The position numbers and the translations under genes were made by a program. The notes under the pieces are model-generated. The model searched no databases. It saw only the letters and a program-made list of their open reading frames with translations, and was not told the origin of the DNA. This document shows positions 1 to 9,228 of a stretch of 47,802 bases of DNA, in pieces. Position 1 is the first letter of the stretch. Each line of letters starts with the position of its first letter. Source of the stretch: Acidithiobacillus sp. (GTDB lineage: Bacteria > Pseudomonadota > Gammaproteobacteria > Acidithiobacillales > Acidithiobacillaceae); contig JAPTWR010000033.1 in the NCBI GenBank assembly GCA_028065135.1, positions 1 through 47,802 on the forward strand, written 5' to 3'.

Positions 1-588
1 CCGGACTTTCGATGGTGCCGCAGGGGCGGCAGACCAGTTTGGGGCGAATATGGCGAATCACCTGGAAGTGACCGGGGATGTAATCGAGTTTCTCGCTGAT
101 TTCTTCCCCGACGGTTTCCAGGAGGCCGCCGCACTGCCCGCAGGTGCAGGTCAGGGGATCGTGATGCACTTCCACTCGGGGCAAGGTGTCGGGCAGCTGC
201 ATGCGGCCGGGGTGGCGGCGGGGAGAGGACGTGCAGGTGCTACTGGTGCTTCGGTTCCTGGGCGGGAAGCTGTCACCGCCGCACTGTTTTCCAGACCGGT
301 TTCGAGGATGCTTTCCATCGCAGCGATTTCGGTATCCAGCGCTTCTTCCCAGAGACTGATCTGGTCAGGAGAGAGTTTTTCCGAACGGCGACTGAATCGC
401 CAGTGCTGAAGTTTGGCGATGGTGCTTTCCAGGCGGGCGATGGTTTCATCGCGCAGCCGGAAGACAAACGCGTGCCCCCCAAAGGGATCGGCAGCCAGCA
501 CGCCCTGCACCTTGGCCGCCAGACCATCAAAACCCAGGCGCATGTCCACCGGTACTGCCGCAAGCCAGACGCGGCTGCCCGTGCTCAA
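1..588 (-). pseudogene. IS66 tnpB-tnpC deletion fusion, frameshifted
   Basis: The reading frame from 588 (TTG start) opens with the first 44 residues of IS66 TnpB (motifs RVWLAA, DMRLGFDG, GHAFVFR). Near 456 it passes directly into the TnpC N-terminal coiled region (RDETIARLEST, SRRSEKLS), so the rest of tnpB and the start of tnpC are missing. The frame then runs out near 151. The TnpC zinc-finger part continues in another frame, with LPRVEVHHDPL near 170 followed by CTCGQCGG and VCRPCGT down to base 1, so a frameshift lies around 200-255. It cannot make an active transposase. Confidence 0.75.
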
Positions 589-751
589 CCACGTGGGCTT
601 TCGAGGACACGCACCAAGGTGTGCAATCAGCCTGCATCCACCGGAGCCGTCAGTTTCAGGCAGCGACCCGATAGCAGATGAATCTCCGCGGGCGGAACCA
701 AGGATCGGCCAGGTCAGAAAATTTGGAAAGGTGGGTTGCTTGGACGGTTAC
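1..751 (-). mobile_element. IS66-family insertion sequence, decayed, cut by the left window edge
   Basis: Minus-strand similarity to IS66 TnpB and TnpC is recognisable from about 588 down to base 1. The inner part is deleted and frameshifted (see the pseudogene entry). A candidate element end lies at 733-751: read on the minus strand it starts GTAACCGTCCAAGC, and IS66 ends typically begin with GTAA. No tnpA remnant was recognised between 590 and 730. The other end lies outside the window, so target duplication and full length cannot be judged. The family call is firm; the exact right boundary is inference. Confidence 0.7.
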
Positions 752-887
752 CACTCAATGTCAATCATGAGTACCACGCGTAGCGCGGGACAGTCGGCCT
801 GCCTTGTGGTAGGCTGAACCGTCGACCAGGTCAATCTATCAAACCACTATCAAACCTCAATCGAGCAACCGTATGAAGGAGTTAACC

Positions 888-1166
888 ATGAAACAGAAAA
901 ACCTTGCTTGGCCCATCACGCTCGGTTCCGCCTTTGCCGTAACCCTCGGAGCCTTGCCTCTAACCTCCGTGGTTGCGGAGGCCGCGACCCAAGCATTAAC
1001 GGCCGCACAACCTATGGCCATGGTCGTTAATGCCCAAAGCGAAGGCAACTGTTCGCGCAACATGAAGGCCAAGGAAGGGCATTGCGTGAGTGCTGCGATG
1101 ATCAAGGCACATGATGGCAAATGCGGCAAAGCCTACATGATGCAACACAAGAACATGCCCATGTAG
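888..1166 (+). CDS. Small secreted Cys-containing peptide resembling bufferin/HvfA (BufA2-type) precursor
   Basis: 92 residues. The N-terminus up to about residue 34 is a signal peptide with the run LGSAFAVTLGA, which is characteristic of HvfA/BufA2-type precursors. The mature part carries three cysteines in EGNC, EGHC and DGKCGK, close to the EGKCG repeats that DUF692 (MNIO) enzymes modify in that family. The ATG at 888 is chosen because AAGGAG lies 7 bases upstream; an in-frame ATG at 873 sits before that site. No DUF692 or DUF2063 partner gene is next to it: the left neighbour is an IS66 remnant and the right neighbour a lipoprotein gene on the other strand. A metal-binding role is inference from the family. 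Confidence 0.6.
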   Translation: MKQKNLAWPITLGSAFAVTLGALPLTSVVAEAATQALTAAQPMAMVVNAQSEGNCSRNMKAKEGHCVSAAMIKAHDGKCGKAYMMQHKNMPM

Positions 1167-1502
1167 CACGGCTGCGGTAGTCCTATTGGTTTGACAACCC
1201 GAATGGTAAGCTCCAGGTAATTACCATGGCGGGTCAGGCCGCTTGCCGGTTGAATCTTGCAACATAGGCCGCTCGGGGATTTTGTCACCCAGGGCGAAGT
1301 GAGGGGCGTTGGTCGTTGTGCCAGACCTTCGGTGTGGATAGTTGCCATACCGAGAACTGCGGCAGGCCAATTTCAATAAGTCGAACCAGGGATGGTGAGA
1401 GAGGGGCAGCAGGTAGGCGACGAGAATAGCAGAACGGGAACAATGTTTAGTAGGTGTGGTGTGTGCAGTACCGGGGTGCTAGAACTTCCCGCCAAGAAGA
1501 AG
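1167..1502. other. Gene-free stretch
   Basis: About 336 bases between the small secreted peptide and the lipoprotein gene. The open frames here have no ribosome site or recognisable product. No RNA gene or repeat was seen. Confidence 0.5.
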
Positions 1503-1781
1503 TTAATTACCACTAGTCGGTTGAAGTATAGAAAGTGCATGCATATTTATCATGGCTGATCTAGTCGTATTAAAAGGTGCCATATTACTGCCGATCAGCT
1601 GAACAGTATACCATCCATTTCCTTTATAGGATAACACCTTAAATTTAAACATGGCCATGGACACTGCTGCAGTATAGGTTGTCCCAATTACTAAGGGCTT
1701 TCTTGAGTGGCGCCCAACGCATCCAGACAAGCCTATGCTAACGAACACTAATGCCATAAAGAACACATGACGCACACGCAT
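1503..1781 (-). CDS. Small lipoprotein, unknown function
   Basis: 92 residues. A hydrophobic signal segment ends in the lipobox LSGC at about residue 21, so it should be lipid-anchored in the periplasm. The rest is short, rich in beta-type residues (YTAAVSM, WYTVQLIG) and has no motif I recognise. ATG 1781 is preferred because GAGG lies about 7 bases upstream; a TTG at 1793 is in frame but overlaps that site. It lies downstream of resC on the same strand, 340 bases away, so it probably has its own promoter. Confidence 0.6.
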   Translation of the reverse strand: MRVRHVFFMALVFVSIGLSGCVGRHSRKPLVIGTTYTAAVSMAMFKFKVLSYKGNGWYTVQLIGSNMAPFNTTRSAMINMHALSILQPTSGN

Positions 1782-2123
1782 ATCATACCTCAATTGTAAG
1801 CGGATAGCATAGCACGTCAGCCCAACGTATAGAGGTCAAAATAAGCATAAAGTATATAAACTCCTCATGCACAAGTACTATGAACCTCGGCGTCCAGACA
1901 AAGCAAGCCACCCTTTCCATCCACCCCAAAGGTCCACCACCCCTTAATCATATGCAATGCGTCTCTCTTGGAGCCATTGTTATTGTCCCGCCGATGGAAC
2001 AGTATAGGATCTTCCGGGACAAGCAATCGCCGAAAACTTGTATTATTCCCCTACCCCGCCACCCATCCTCCAACTTTTTTCCCGTAGAGCACCCAACACA
2101 GATTCCAAAGCATAGATTAAGAA
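1782..2123. other. Gene-free stretch downstream of resC
   Basis: AT-rich spacer between the end of resC and the lipoprotein gene on the same strand. A plus-strand frame at 1880-2188 runs into resC and has no support. No clear stem-loop terminator was found. Confidence 0.5.
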
Positions 2124-3314
2124 TCACAGCTTCCCATAGGAATGTAACCCAGAAAGAAAGAGGTTTACGCCAAGGAAGCAAAAGGTAACAACCCATAGAC
2201 TCATGAATGACCACCAGGCCATCTGCTTGCCACGCAATCCCTTACTGGTGCGCGCGTGAAGGAATCCTGCATAATTGAGCCAAACTATAAGTGCCCACGT
2301 TTCTTTAGGATCCCACGACCAGAATCCTCCCCAGGCCTTGGCCGCCCATACCGCTCCAAGGATGGTGGCAATCGTGAATAGTAGAAAACCGAGAGCAATC
2401 GCTTTGGCCATCATATCATCCATAAGCTCCCCACTGGGAAGTGCCCGCGCAAGGACTCCACCCCCTCCTCTCTTCCGCGAACGATCGCCGAGAATGTAAG
2501 CAAGACCGACAAAACTGGCGATGGTAAAGTTGGCATAGGCCACAAACATCATTGGAACATGCAATTTCATCCAAAAGCTTTGTAGCGCAGGAATTATCGG
2601 CGCTATGCGATCCATGTGTTGAACAAATGTGAGCCAGAGAAGAAATATTGCAGACGCAGCCACCAACGGCATGACGAATGCTCCTAATGCCTTGGATTTA
2701 ATGCGTGACTCATAGTACAGATAGAAGAGTGAAGTACACGCGCAAAATACAACCATTACCTCCCAAAGATTAGTTACGGGAACATGCCCCCAGTTAGGAT
2801 GCCCAATATAAGTCTCGCGCCAACGCACACCAAGGCCGATAAACCCCATGAGGACGCCGGCCCATGTCAATCCCGTTGCCAAACGCCCAATTTTTTCAGA
2901 GAGGGTGAATAAATATATCAGATAGGCTGTAGTGGCTGCCAAAAGAAATCCAATCATCCACATAACACCCGCATACCCTTGTAACACGTAACGCAACACA
3001 ATATCGTTAACGGGTGTTTGCCCAATACTATATAACCAGACGCCCAACAAGGCAGCGGTCACCACGGTTAGAAAGGCTCCTTGCATAGGCCGCCAATGGA
3101 TGCCAACAGCAATCAGCGTTACATACCAGACAGCAAGCACCACATACTGCCAGAACCAGAACTGGCTGTTGAAAACATCTACCAGGATACCAACAGAAAT
3201 AGAAAGTCCCGCGAACCACAACCAGTCAAGCTTGCTGAGGCGGTTTATCCAACGCCCCTCCGCTTCGATCTTGGCGAGTGCAAGTAATTCATTTGCATGT
3301 GAGCTAGCCATCAT
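2124..3314 (-). CDS. resC: Cytochrome c maturation protein CcsA/ResC (system II heme handling)
   Basis: 396 residues with about eight membrane segments. The C-terminal half has the tryptophan-rich WWD-type motif (WGGFWSWDPKETWAL) of the heme-handling protein family, with histidines on either side (HVPMMF before, HARTSKG after). With ResB it forms the CcsBA-type synthetase that exports heme and attaches it to apocytochromes c at the outer face of the membrane. ATG 3314 overlaps the resB stop (TGATG) and follows AAGGAG, so the two genes are translationally coupled; ATG 3311 is an alternative start. The products of the nearby petI operon (cytochrome c1, cytochrome c4) are likely clients. Confidence 0.92.
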   Translation of the reverse strand: MMASSHANELLALAKIEAEGRWINRLSKLDWLWFAGLSISVGILVDVFNSQFWFWQYVVLAVWYVTLIAVGIHWRPMQGAFLTVVTAALLGVWLYSIGQTPVNDIVLRYVLQGYAGVMWMIGFLLAATTAYLIYLFTLSEKIGRLATGLTWAGVLMGFIGLGVRWRETYIGHPNWGHVPVTNLWEVMVVFCACTSLFYLYYESRIKSKALGAFVMPLVAASAIFLLWLTFVQHMDRIAPIIPALQSFWMKLHVPMMFVAYANFTIASFVGLAYILGDRSRKRGGGGVLARALPSGELMDDMMAKAIALGFLLFTIATILGAVWAAKAWGGFWSWDPKETWALIVWLNYAGFLHARTSKGLRGKQMAWWSFMSLWVVTFCFLGVNLFLSGLHSYGKL

Positions 3315-5158
3315 CAATTCTCCTTCTTGCCATCCTGACTCCTCAGGACATTCTTGAAACGTACCGCGAATCCTTCAAATTCTTTGGTAAATTCATATGG
3401 GTTTCGGCTGCTGGTGCCACCGATAATTACCTCTGTACCACTTGATAATGTACGCAGCCTTACCAAGATCCGGCGTTGCGGTAGGTAGAATAGTATAAAA
3501 ATGCCAAGAACCAGCACCGTACATCCCCAATAAATAACTACGGTGGCAGGCCATTTTGTTACCTCCAATCCCGCCGCCCAACGATGATCGAATCCAGTAA
3601 GGGTAACAATGAAAGGAGCGGGATACGCTCTTAGTTGTAATATAGCGTTAATGGCCGATTGAAAATATAAAGCCTCGGCATGCGCTGTCATAGAGGGAGC
3701 ATAATCAGCCACTACACGTTTAAAAGTATCTAGAACGTAATCTCTGGTGTTTTTATTATCACCCGTGGTAACTTGGTCTTGCAGCGCAGATAGATATTTC
3801 ATAAACAACCCAATATTCCCATTAGGTCCAGTTGGGATAAAGAGATATTGGTATGGAGCGCCAAACGCCGTTCTTACTCCCTGTACAAAATAGGATTGTC
3901 CGCCTCTTGCGATCGGTTGCATATACGTTTTAAATTCTGCCCCGCTCCCGGATTTACTTTGTGCGATGTAGGTAAAACTCGGACCTAAATTTACGTGCTT
4001 AAGTCCCTTGACCGGCTTGGCTTCAATAGCTCTTGCAGGCACCACATTGTCCAGAGAAAAATTCTTTAATTTCAACTTATATGACGTGCCAGAAACATCC
4101 ACTGATTGCCCAACGCGGGCCTTTTGACGTATAGGATCCGCACCAGGATTATTAAGCATGTAACGCTTCATCTTTAGAAGAGAACCACCGTCAACAAAGC
4201 TGGCTTGGAATATCTGCACGCCATTATAGGTAAGTGGGTGATTAACACGCACATTTCCCTTTTTCAAAATTTTTCCTTCGTTGTTATAAATAACGATGTT
4301 AGAAATAAAATCCTTTGGCATACCCGTAGAATAGTAGGCGACATGAAAACGTTTCACCAGAATATGGAACGGGAGCTTCTGAACCAAATAACCATCACCC
4401 ACCAATTCATAGGCCACGTGCGTCGACTGCCCTTCTGGAACAGTAACCGTTCCGCGGTATGCTGGATTGTTATCGGGGAGCCACGCTGCCTTGGAGACTT
4501 CAGACAGCGGAAGGTGGAAGTTGTTCTCCGGTCGAATGGAGCCCACCAACATCGCTAGCTTCACAGGAATGTCTGCATTATAAAGGGCGGCCGCACAAAA
4601 CACGATAATAGCGGCATGCGTTAATATGTATCCAAGGCGATTATAGCGGCCCTTACGGCCAACAACGGTCATGCAATGATCAACGGCACTCTTATGCGTT
4701 TTTGGCCGATAGCCTTGTCCTCGCAAAATCGCTGTCACCATCTGCGTGGCATAATCCATAGACAATGGCGAGTGAAACGTTATACTATTCGCCATACACT
4801 GCGGCTCGTAGGCCGACGCTATCGCAATATCCGGCTCACGCATTTCTCTCAGCATACGTGGCGTGTTACGGATCAAACAAGTGGTGGTAGATAGAACGAG
4901 AAAACCAACAATAGCTAGATACCAGTTGGTTCGATAAACATTATATAAGCCGAGATCACGAAAGACATCAAACCAGAACGGGCCAAACTTCAGAATATAG
5001 TCTTGATATGGCTGTTGCTGGTTCAACACCGTGCCTATAATGGAAGCAACCGCCAATAATACCAGAAGATTGACGGCCAACCGCATGGAGCCAAGAAAGT
5101 TTACCGCTAAGCGGGTTCTCGAATAATTTGCAACCCCTACGGAGATCTGCTTAGCCAA
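3314..5158 (-). CDS. resB: Cytochrome c maturation protein ResB (CcsB-type)
   Basis: 614 residues, the usual ResB length. The N-terminus carries the family pattern (NFLGSMRLAVNLLVLLA, then IGTVLNQ and YQDYILKFGPFWFDVF). There are three N-terminal membrane segments, a long periplasmic domain (about 210-540) and a last membrane segment near 555-575. It partners ResC in system II cytochrome c biogenesis. It reads into resC with an overlapping stop and start. It begins 620 bases after petC on the same strand, so it is either the end of the petI transcript or a separate unit. Confidence 0.92.
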   Translation of the reverse strand: MAKQISVGVANYSRTRLAVNFLGSMRLAVNLLVLLAVASIIGTVLNQQQPYQDYILKFGPFWFDVFRDLGLYNVYRTNWYLAIVGFLVLSTTTCLIRNTPRMLREMREPDIAIASAYEPQCMANSITFHSPLSMDYATQMVTAILRGQGYRPKTHKSAVDHCMTVVGRKGRYNRLGYILTHAAIIVFCAAALYNADIPVKLAMLVGSIRPENNFHLPLSEVSKAAWLPDNNPAYRGTVTVPEGQSTHVAYELVGDGYLVQKLPFHILVKRFHVAYYSTGMPKDFISNIVIYNNEGKILKKGNVRVNHPLTYNGVQIFQASFVDGGSLLKMKRYMLNNPGADPIRQKARVGQSVDVSGTSYKLKLKNFSLDNVVPARAIEAKPVKGLKHVNLGPSFTYIAQSKSGSGAEFKTYMQPIARGGQSYFVQGVRTAFGAPYQYLFIPTGPNGNIGLFMKYLSALQDQVTTGDNKNTRDYVLDTFKRVVADYAPSMTAHAEALYFQSAINAILQLRAYPAPFIVTLTGFDHRWAAGLEVTKWPATVVIYWGCTVLVLGIFILFYLPQRRILVRLRTLSSGTEVIIGGTSSRNPYEFTKEFEGFAVRFKNVLRSQDGKKEN

Positions 5159-5776
5159 ATTTGTTTCCTCTGGTGCATTCGCCTGAATAGCAAGGCATCA
5201 ATAGATATGCGAGCAGGTTGATATCAGTCAATTGAGTGAAACTGTCTACTCCAATCCGTATCCTCATCACATTCTTGGAGTGATTTATCCATCATTGACC
5301 GCTGTTGGACGCACATTTGGAAAACCCTAGATTACGCACAACCATCCTGCCTGCAACGTCAGGCCACAAGCCTGACTTGATATCATACATGACTATAGCA
5401 ATCAAGCCCTCTCTAAGGGAAGAATCCAGTAGGATCCCCTTGTCGAGGGGCACCAGTTACAAAATAGTACCCCGCACGGGCGTGTCATGCGCTGCCCCCT
5501 GATCCCCCAAACATCTGCCCATGCGCAGAATCAACGAGCATTCTTAACACATACTTAGCCCCAGCGACCGCGCGCTCGCGCTGAGGATGGAGAGCACATA
5601 GAGATCAATCGAAACATAAAATCTAAAGCCACGCCACCACAGCCTGTTTCTGTGTAGAGACAACCAGTAGTTGCAGACTAACTCTCCTGGGACACCGCGC
5701 GCGGACATCCTCTTTCAAGTTATCCCAGGGTGCAATGGGTCTTGGCCTTCGTGCCACTCCATGGTACCGATATCAT
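5159..5776. other. Intergenic stretch between petC and resB
   Basis: About 620 bases with no supported gene. A 65-codon plus-strand frame (5305-5502) has no ribosome site and no recognisable product. The size of the gap makes a separate promoter for resBC plausible, but no convincing -35/-10 pair was identified. Confidence 0.5.
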
Positions 5777-6484
5777 CTACCCCTTCTTCTTCAGATCTAT
5801 CCAATACGCTGTTTTAAGTAAATAGGCGAGGATCGTGAACAGCAAAAAAATACCGATCACGTACGGACCAAGGGTCATTCTCTTGAAATAGGACGGATCC
5901 GAAGCATATCGGAGAAAAGCAACAACATCAGAAACCTTCTTATGATATTCCGCAGGGGACAGTTTTCCGGGATAAATCACCTGTCCTTTCGGTCCAACGG
6001 TACCCCCCCATGGGGCCAATACATTAGGCATGGCCACCATTGGGAACACATAATTATTCCAACCCGATGGGCGGGCAGGATCCCAGTAAAATGACAGCAA
6101 ATACGTATAAATAAATTTCGATCCCAAATACCTATCCATATGACTCAGATCTGGGGGCGGCTTTCCAAACCATTTGGCTGCCATGTCAGGGGGCATCGGA
6201 GAGACTATCGTTCCCTTAAACGCGGCACCACTTGGAAGCATTATATCCTTTTTTACTTCTTTTTTCGGCATACCAAGATCTGCGGTGAGATACTCATAAC
6301 GCAACGAACTGACTGAGTGGCATGCCATACAATGGTCTGCAAAATATCTGGCACCGGCTATGACAGTGGTTCGGTTGAATGTGTAATGGGGAGTCATCCA
6401 GTGCACTGTACCACCCGCAGCAAAAGCTAGGCCGGGCACCAACATAGATACCAACAAGAACCATACATATCTATACATGCTCAT
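5777..6484 (-). CDS. petC1: Cytochrome c1 of the bc1 complex
   Basis: 235 residues. Signal peptide (to about residue 22), heme c site CMACH at residues 52-56, a Met-rich region at about 140-160 that may supply the sixth ligand, and one C-terminal membrane anchor (LGPYVIGIFLLFTILAYLL) followed by a basic tail. It carries electrons between the Rieske protein and soluble cytochromes in the periplasm. The start overlaps the petB stop by 4 bases (ATGA). In A. ferrooxidans the petI complex is proposed to work in reverse, taking electrons from cytochrome c to reduce quinone; applying that here is inference from gene order. Confidence 0.94.
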   Translation of the reverse strand: MSMYRYVWFLLVSMLVPGLAFAAGGTVHWMTPHYTFNRTTVIAGARYFADHCMACHSVSSLRYEYLTADLGMPKKEVKKDIMLPSGAAFKGTIVSPMPPDMAAKWFGKPPPDLSHMDRYLGSKFIYTYLLSFYWDPARPSGWNNYVFPMVAMPNVLAPWGGTVGPKGQVIYPGKLSPAEYHKKVSDVVAFLRYASDPSYFKRMTLGPYVIGIFLLFTILAYLLKTAYWIDLKKKG

Positions 6485-7689
6485 CCTGTCACCCTCTCCG
6501 GTACGGGCCGCGTCGGTTCTATCTTGCTCATGATAGGCAGCAGTATATAAAACCCTAGATACAACGCAGTTGCCACCCGCTCTATCAAAAAATATTTAGG
6601 CAGCGGCGGCTGTTCACCCACCCACGCTAAAGTAATGAAGGAAACTCCGGCAACAATGAGCATAGTTTTATATACGGGACGGTACCTGCTAGATCGAACA
6701 GGATTGCGATCAAGCCAAGGTAAGAGAAATGGCAATAATACAGACGTAATCATTATCGAAATTCCGTAGTATTTGTTAGGTACCGCCCGGAGCATGGCAT
6801 AATATGGTGACAGATACCATGGCGGAGTCACGTCTGGCAGGCTGACCATCGGGTTTGCAGCAAGAAACGTCGTACGTTCCATAAATACGCCATGCATTGT
6901 GGGCGCATAAAATATAATGGTGACAAATATAGTTAGAAATACACCCACCCCAAACAGATCCTTCACCGTATAATACGGATGGAATGGTATACCATCTAAC
7001 GGTTTGCCGTCTGGCCCCTTATGTTTCTTGATTTCGATGCCATCAGGATTGTTCGACCCCACCCTATGCAAAGCCACAATATGCATCGCGATGGCCGCAA
7101 GAATAATGAGAAAAAATAGAACGACATGCAGTGCCAAAAAGCGCTGCAATGTCGCAGTCCCTACACCTGGACCACCGCGCGCCAACGTGGTGAGGGGCGG
7201 ACCAATGACCGGCACCGCATGTATGATAGAGGTGATAACCTCTCCGGCCCAATAGGACAAGTTCCCAAATGGCAGTACATAGCCTACGAATGCTTCCGCC
7301 ATCATCAACAGGTAAATGATATATCCGATGGTCCACACCAACTCTCTCGGGGCGCGGTGTGATCCGTACAGAAGCCCACGGAACATGTGGGCATAAAGCA
7401 AGATAAACATAAGGGATACACCGTCAACATGCATATAGCGTATCAACCAGCCCCATTTGGTGTCATACATAATACCTTGCACAGAGTCAAATGCACCCTG
7501 AGATGTGGGGTCATAATGGGACAACAGAAAGAATCCGCTGACTAGCTGAATTACAATCATCAACAGAAGCAAAGATCCTGCATAATAGAGTATATTGAAG
7601 TTCTTCGGCGCAAAATACTCTGTTAAATGCTCCTTTATAGTCTCATCTAGAGGAAGTCTCTTATTAATCCACACTGAAAACCTACTCAT
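6481..7689 (-). CDS. petB1: Cytochrome b of the bc1 complex
   Basis: 402 residues, full-length cytochrome b with about eight membrane helices. The four b-heme histidines are visible as H87/H101 (RYMHVDG, LYAHMF) and H188/H203 (LALHVV, AMHIV). The Qo-site tetrapeptide, normally PEWY, reads PPWY here (DVTPPWYLSPYYAML). ATG 7689 is used; a TTG at 7707 is in frame but unlikely. It lies 28 bases after petA and overlaps petC by 4 bases. Confidence 0.95.
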   Translation of the reverse strand: MSRFSVWINKRLPLDETIKEHLTEYFAPKNFNILYYAGSLLLLMIVIQLVSGFFLLSHYDPTSQGAFDSVQGIMYDTKWGWLIRYMHVDGVSLMFILLYAHMFRGLLYGSHRAPRELVWTIGYIIYLLMMAEAFVGYVLPFGNLSYWAGEVITSIIHAVPVIGPPLTTLARGGPGVGTATLQRFLALHVVLFFLIILAAIAMHIVALHRVGSNNPDGIEIKKHKGPDGKPLDGIPFHPYYTVKDLFGVGVFLTIFVTIIFYAPTMHGVFMERTTFLAANPMVSLPDVTPPWYLSPYYAMLRAVPNKYYGISIMITSVLLPFLLPWLDRNPVRSSRYRPVYKTMLIVAGVSFITLAWVGEQPPLPKYFLIERVATALYLGFYILLPIMSKIEPTRPVPERVTG

Positions 7690-7717
7690 CGGAACCACCC
7701 CCCTCAATTATTAGCAG

Positions 7718-8338
7718 TCAACACAAATGAGCTTTTGGATACATATGAGTAATCGTGGTGCTCATCTTTTCAGTGGAAATTTCGTACTCTGGTACAGCCA
7801 TATTATGTGGGGCTGGGGAACCTTGTATTACCCGGCAGGATAGATCATACATCGAACCGTGGCATGGGCAGTGAAATCCTCCGAGCCACCATGGCGCGAC
7901 ACTGCCTTTCTTCGGTCTATAGTGTGGGATACAGCATAAATGATTACAAATACGTATCCCGACGTACCATTCAGGGATCCTGGAGCGATACATGTTTGTG
8001 CAGTATGGGGGCTGCTGCGGCACTTTACATAGGGGATCTTTTAAAATTCCTTTGGCCATCGTCTCTTTTAGAGTAGCCAGCATCTCTGGGGTCCGATTTA
8101 TTATTATTACCGGCTTTTTCTGCCACGGAACCGTTACCTGCATGCCAGGCTCGATGGGGGTGAGATCTACGGTGGTTGACGACGCTGCCTCTGCCGCTGC
8201 TGTCGGCTCCAGAGAATCCACTAAAGGCACGGCAACCATCCCGGCAACCACCGCTCCGACGGCAGATGTCGCCGCTGTTAAAAATCTCCGACGAGTAATA
8301 TTCTTATGACCACCTTCCGCATCTGTAACCGTTGTCAT
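7718..8338 (-). CDS. petA1: Rieske iron-sulfur protein of the bc1 complex
   Basis: 206 residues. Twin-arginine signal (TRRRFL, residues 15-20), then a membrane anchor, then the Rieske fold. Box 1 reads C131-N-H133-L-C135-C136 where the usual motif is CTHLGC; box 2 is CPCHGS at 157-162, followed by YDLSCRV where GR is usual. Cluster ligands are expected to be C131, H133, C157 and H160, with C136-C159 as the disulfide. C135 and C168 are extra cysteines in or near the boxes. It transfers electrons between the Qo site and cytochrome c1. Confidence 0.94.
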   Translation of the reverse strand: MTTVTDAEGGHKNITRRRFLTAATSAVGAVVAGMVAVPLVDSLEPTAAAEAASSTTVDLTPIEPGMQVTVPWQKKPVIIINRTPEMLATLKETMAKGILKDPLCKVPQQPPYCTNMYRSRIPEWYVGIRICNHLCCIPHYRPKKGSVAPWWLGGFHCPCHGSMYDLSCRVIQGSPAPHNMAVPEYEISTEKMSTTITHMYPKAHLC

Positions 8339-8436
8339 TTCTATAACCTCGCTAATGCCCCGATATCAACATCGTAATTACTAGAGTTCGTCTATTTTGC
8401 TGCGGCTGGCATTGCCCGTAACCAGATAGATCGTCT

Positions 8437-9228
8437 TCAATTGTGCTCCAGAGCGACCCTCCTACGATCATCGTGCTCTGCGTCTAACCATTCTCTAGCA
8501 TCCATTATTTGGCCACGTACTTCCTTACTATCTGGCCCCATTAGATAGTCATACACCGGCATTATGGCCTTTGGTGGTGGGACTGACATTATTGATGCTC
8601 CGGGGTGTGTTCTTACTCGCATCCCCGTGCGGCAGGGCCCAGGATTTATCACATTTACGCGAACATTGGTCTTCTGCAATTCAATGGCGAGCGTGAGGGC
8701 AAGGTGTTCCGTTGCCGCTTTGCTCACGGCATAAGCGCCCCAATAACCTTTCGGTCTGCGAGCACAATCATCCGTTATGAATATCACTGAACTGTCACTA
8801 GATTCTAGCAGCAACGGCAAACAGGCTTGTGTCAATAGATATGGGGCGGTGGTATTTACTCTCATGGTGTTCTCCCACAACTCTTCATCATAATATTGGA
8901 TCGGAGTTAATATATCGAGCTCTGCCGCATTGTGTAGGATACCATCCAACCTGCCTAGATTCTCTTTTAACCGTTGTGCGAAATCTATATAGTCGCTTCC
9001 TTTCGCGGTCAGCAAATTCATCGGGTGTATGATGGCTTCCTTATATCCGGAATCAACAATTTCATCGTACACGGCCTCCAGTTTCCGTTGGGTTCGGCCC
9101 AATAAAACAACCTCAGCGCCTAAACCGGCAAATTCCATAGCCGCACAGCGTCCAATCCCTTCGCCAGCCCCGGTGACAACAATTACTCGACCGCTCAGTA
9201 AATTGTCAGCGGGCACATAATTATTCAT
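8437..9228 (-). CDS. sdrA1: Short-chain dehydrogenase/reductase of the petI operon, catalytic serine not conserved
   Basis: 263 residues, classical SDR of the YciK type. NAD(P)-binding TGAGEGIG at residues 19-26, HNAA at 99-102 and the YAVSK active site (Y166, K170). The catalytic serine expected about 13 residues before the tyrosine is replaced: the stretch is FITDDCARR, with aspartates at 153-154. The ATG overlaps the end of cycA1 and follows GGAGGTGCTG. An SDR at this position is known from A. ferrooxidans petI operons; its substrate is not known to me. The missing serine suggests an altered or non-enzymatic role. Confidence 0.88.
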   Translation of the reverse strand: MNNYVPADNLLSGRVIVVTGAGEGIGRCAAMEFAGLGAEVVLLGRTQRKLEAVYDEIVDSGYKEAIIHPMNLLTAKGSDYIDFAQRLKENLGRLDGILHNAAELDILTPIQYYDEELWENTMRVNTTAPYLLTQACLPLLLESSDSSVIFITDDCARRPKGYWGAYAVSKAATEHLALTLAIELQKTNVRVNVINPGPCRTGMRVRTHPGASIMSVPPPKAIMPVYDYLMGPDSKEVRGQIMDAREWLDAEHDDRRRVALEHN

